Of a DNA stretch of 64,000 nucleotides, positions 62,906 to 64,000 are shown in pieces; the stretch's first letter is position 1, and each line of letters opens with the position of its first letter. The notes under the pieces were generated by a model that saw only the letters and a program-made list of their open reading frames with translations, searched no databases and was not told where the DNA came from. This stretch comes from Tabrizicola flagellatus (lineage in GTDB: Bacteria > Pseudomonadota > Alphaproteobacteria > Rhodobacterales > Rhodobacteraceae), in assembly GCF_008271465.1 (NCBI RefSeq), contig NZ_VMDU01000005.1, positions 124,001 through 188,000 of the forward strand. Reading direction: 5' to 3'. The position numbers were made by a program, and so were the translations under genes.

Positions 62906-64000
62906 CCGGGGCGGCAATCGCCCTGATCGTTGCCTGGAATGTCTCGACAACACTGCTGGCTCTGGTCGTGCTGATCCGGCAGGTCGTCGTGACGCTGCTG
63001 TTCCATTTCGGCCCCCGCGGCACGACAAGCGAGCCGGCAGCGGATGACCCGTTGCCGCGCGTGACCGTGATTGTCCCGGCCCATAATGAGGAAAGAGTCC
63101 TTCACGGCTGTCTCGACTGTCTGACCCGGATGGACTACCCGTCCGACCGCTACGAGGTGATCGTGATCAACGACCGCTCGCGCGACGGGACCGGCGCGAT
63201 CGCTGATGACTTCGCGGCGCGGCATCCCTTCCTGCGCGTGATCCACCGCCCCGACGATGCCCCGCCCGGCAAGCCGGCGGCCCTGCTGGATGCGATCGAC
63301 AGCTCGACGTCCGAGATCCTGGTATTCTTCGACGCCGACTACCTGCCGCCACCGCAGATCATCCGGCGCCTGGTGGCCCCCTTCCGCGACCCTCTGGTTG
63401 GCGCAACGATGGGTCGCGTGGTGCCCTACAACGCCAATGCCAACATGCTGACCAAGATGCTCGACCTCGAGCGGCGCGGCGGTTACGTCGTCGATCAGGA
63501 AGTCCGGCATCGCATGGGGCTTCTGCCGCAGTTCGGCGGCACCACCGGGGCGGTGCGTCGGTCGGCGCTTGAGGCGGTGGGTGGGTGGAACACGATCTCG
63601 CTGGCCGAGGATACCGACCTGACCTATCGGCTGTTCATCGCGGGCATGCGCGTCGCCTATGTCGCCGGCGCCGAGTGCTACGAGGAAAGCCCCGAAACCT
63701 GGCAAGTCCGCTACCGGCAGGTGAAGCGTTGGGCCATCGGGCACAACGACTGCCTGCTGCGCTATTTCATTCCGACCCTGCGGGCAACGCGACAGCCTCT
63801 GATGGCTCGCCTCGATGCCGCGCTGGTGCTGCTGGTCTATACTGTTCCCAGCCTCGTCCTTCTGAACCTCATCATCGCCCTGTCGATGCCCGCGCAGGTC
63901 GGCGAGACCTGGGCCAGCCTGTCGATCCTGACCGTCTCGCTGACGCTGTTCACCGGCATCGGCAATTTCGCACCCTACTACCAGATTGCGGCCGGCTGCG
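62902..64000 (+). CDS. Processive-type glycosyltransferase family 2 (5' part, cut by window end)
   Basis: The frame is open from ATG 62902 to the right edge, giving 366 residues. An N-terminal membrane helix (about 3-30) precedes the GT-A domain with VTVIVPAHNEERVL, INDRSRDGTG, the DxD-type FFDADYLPPP, the catalytic LAEDTDLTYRL and RQVKRWAIGH, the R/Q-x-x-R-W motif of processive synthases such as PgaC, BcsA or hyaluronan synthase. Hydrophobic segments begin again at the end (LVLLVYTVPSLVLLNLIIAL). The polymer cannot be told. It is coupled to the outer-membrane protein gene by ATGA. Confidence 0.88.
   Translation, partial: MTGAAIALIVAWNVSTTLLALVVLIRQVVVTLLFHFGPRGTTSEPAADDPLPRVTVIVPAHNEERVLHGCLDCLTRMDYPSDRYEVIVINDRSRDGTGAIADDFAARHPFLRVIHRPDDAPPGKPAALLDAIDSSTSEILVFFDADYLPPPQIIRRLVAPFRDPLVGATMGRVVPYNANANMLTKMLDLERRGGYVVDQEVRHRMGLLPQFGGTTGAVRRSALEAVGGWNTISLAEDTDLTYRLFIAGMRVAYVAGAECYEESPETWQVRYRQVKRWAIGHNDCLLRYFIPTLRATRQPLMARLDAALVLLVYTVPSLVLLNLIIALSMPAQVGETWASLSILTVSLTLFTGIGNFAPYYQIAAGC

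Overview
The window looks like chromosomal DNA of a Rhodobacter/Cereibacter/Paracoccus-type alphaproteobacterium (Rhodobacteraceae/Paracoccaceae). Evidence: high GC, tightly packed genes with ATGA/TGATG overlaps, a complete redox-regulation block (regB, senC/prrC, regA/prrA, hvrA, hvrB, ahcY), an adjacent hemN-fnrL pair with an FNR box, a membrane-anchored cytochrome c-y/c552, and many Rhodobacterales housekeeping genes. I saw no rRNA, tRNA, CRISPR array, insertion sequence, prophage or defence island.

Layout. 1-4.9 kb: end of a YafY-type regulator, GST, VOC protein, HU, AMP nucleosidase, methyltransferase, SDR. 4.9-15.4 kb: D-xylose locus, with a divergent ROK repressor, two tandem XylF-type binding proteins (each behind the same 17-bp operator-like sequence), permease, single-domain ATPase, xylB, xylA and a GH3 enzyme with a NagZ-like catalytic loop. 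15.4-18.9 kb: proline-racemase-family enzyme, ThDP enzyme, DUF4202 protein. 18.9-22.2 kb: YihY protein, aldo/keto reductase, phytase-like exported esterase. 22.3-29.6 kb: glutamate synthase gltB and gltD, separated by a GFA-domain gene and an exported protein of unknown function. 29.7-31.3 kb: two SDRs closely resembling L-fucose dehydrogenase and 2-keto-3-deoxy-L-fuconate dehydrogenase. 31.3-31.8 kb: a gap without a recognisable gene. 31.8-38.6 kb: DUF2853 protein, ahcY, HD hydrolase, a 52-codon small gene, hvrB, hvrA, regA, senC, regB. 38.7-42.3 kb: leuC, a GT4 glycosyltransferase, leuD. 42.3-51.1 kb: an unknown protein, RidA, glycerophosphodiesterase, FemAB-like acyltransferase, GST, pterin dehydratase, HAD phosphatase, CpdB-like nucleotidase, NudC, SRPBCC protein. 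51.1-59.8 kb: pheA, cytochrome c-y, the yejABEF peptide ABC operon, a glycosyltransferase. 59.8-64 kb: hemN, fnrL, an outer-membrane beta-barrel protein and the start of a processive GT2 glycosyltransferase cut by the window end.

How it works together. The xyl locus should import D-xylose and convert it to xylulose-5-phosphate under ROK control. RegB/RegA/SenC/HvrA and FnrL are the two main oxygen/redox control systems of this family, and hemN and cytochrome c-y are typical outputs. GltBD supplies glutamate, LeuCD and PheA branched-chain and aromatic amino acids, and AhcY recycles S-adenosylhomocysteine. The most interesting items are non-coding signals (paired xyl operators, palindromic bidirectional terminators, an inverted repeat before gltD, a hairpin over the phytase-like start codon) and gene placements (glycosyltransferase inside leuCD, NagZ-like GH3 in a xylose operon, interrupted gltBD). 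I did not find a clear-cut undescribed multi-gene system.
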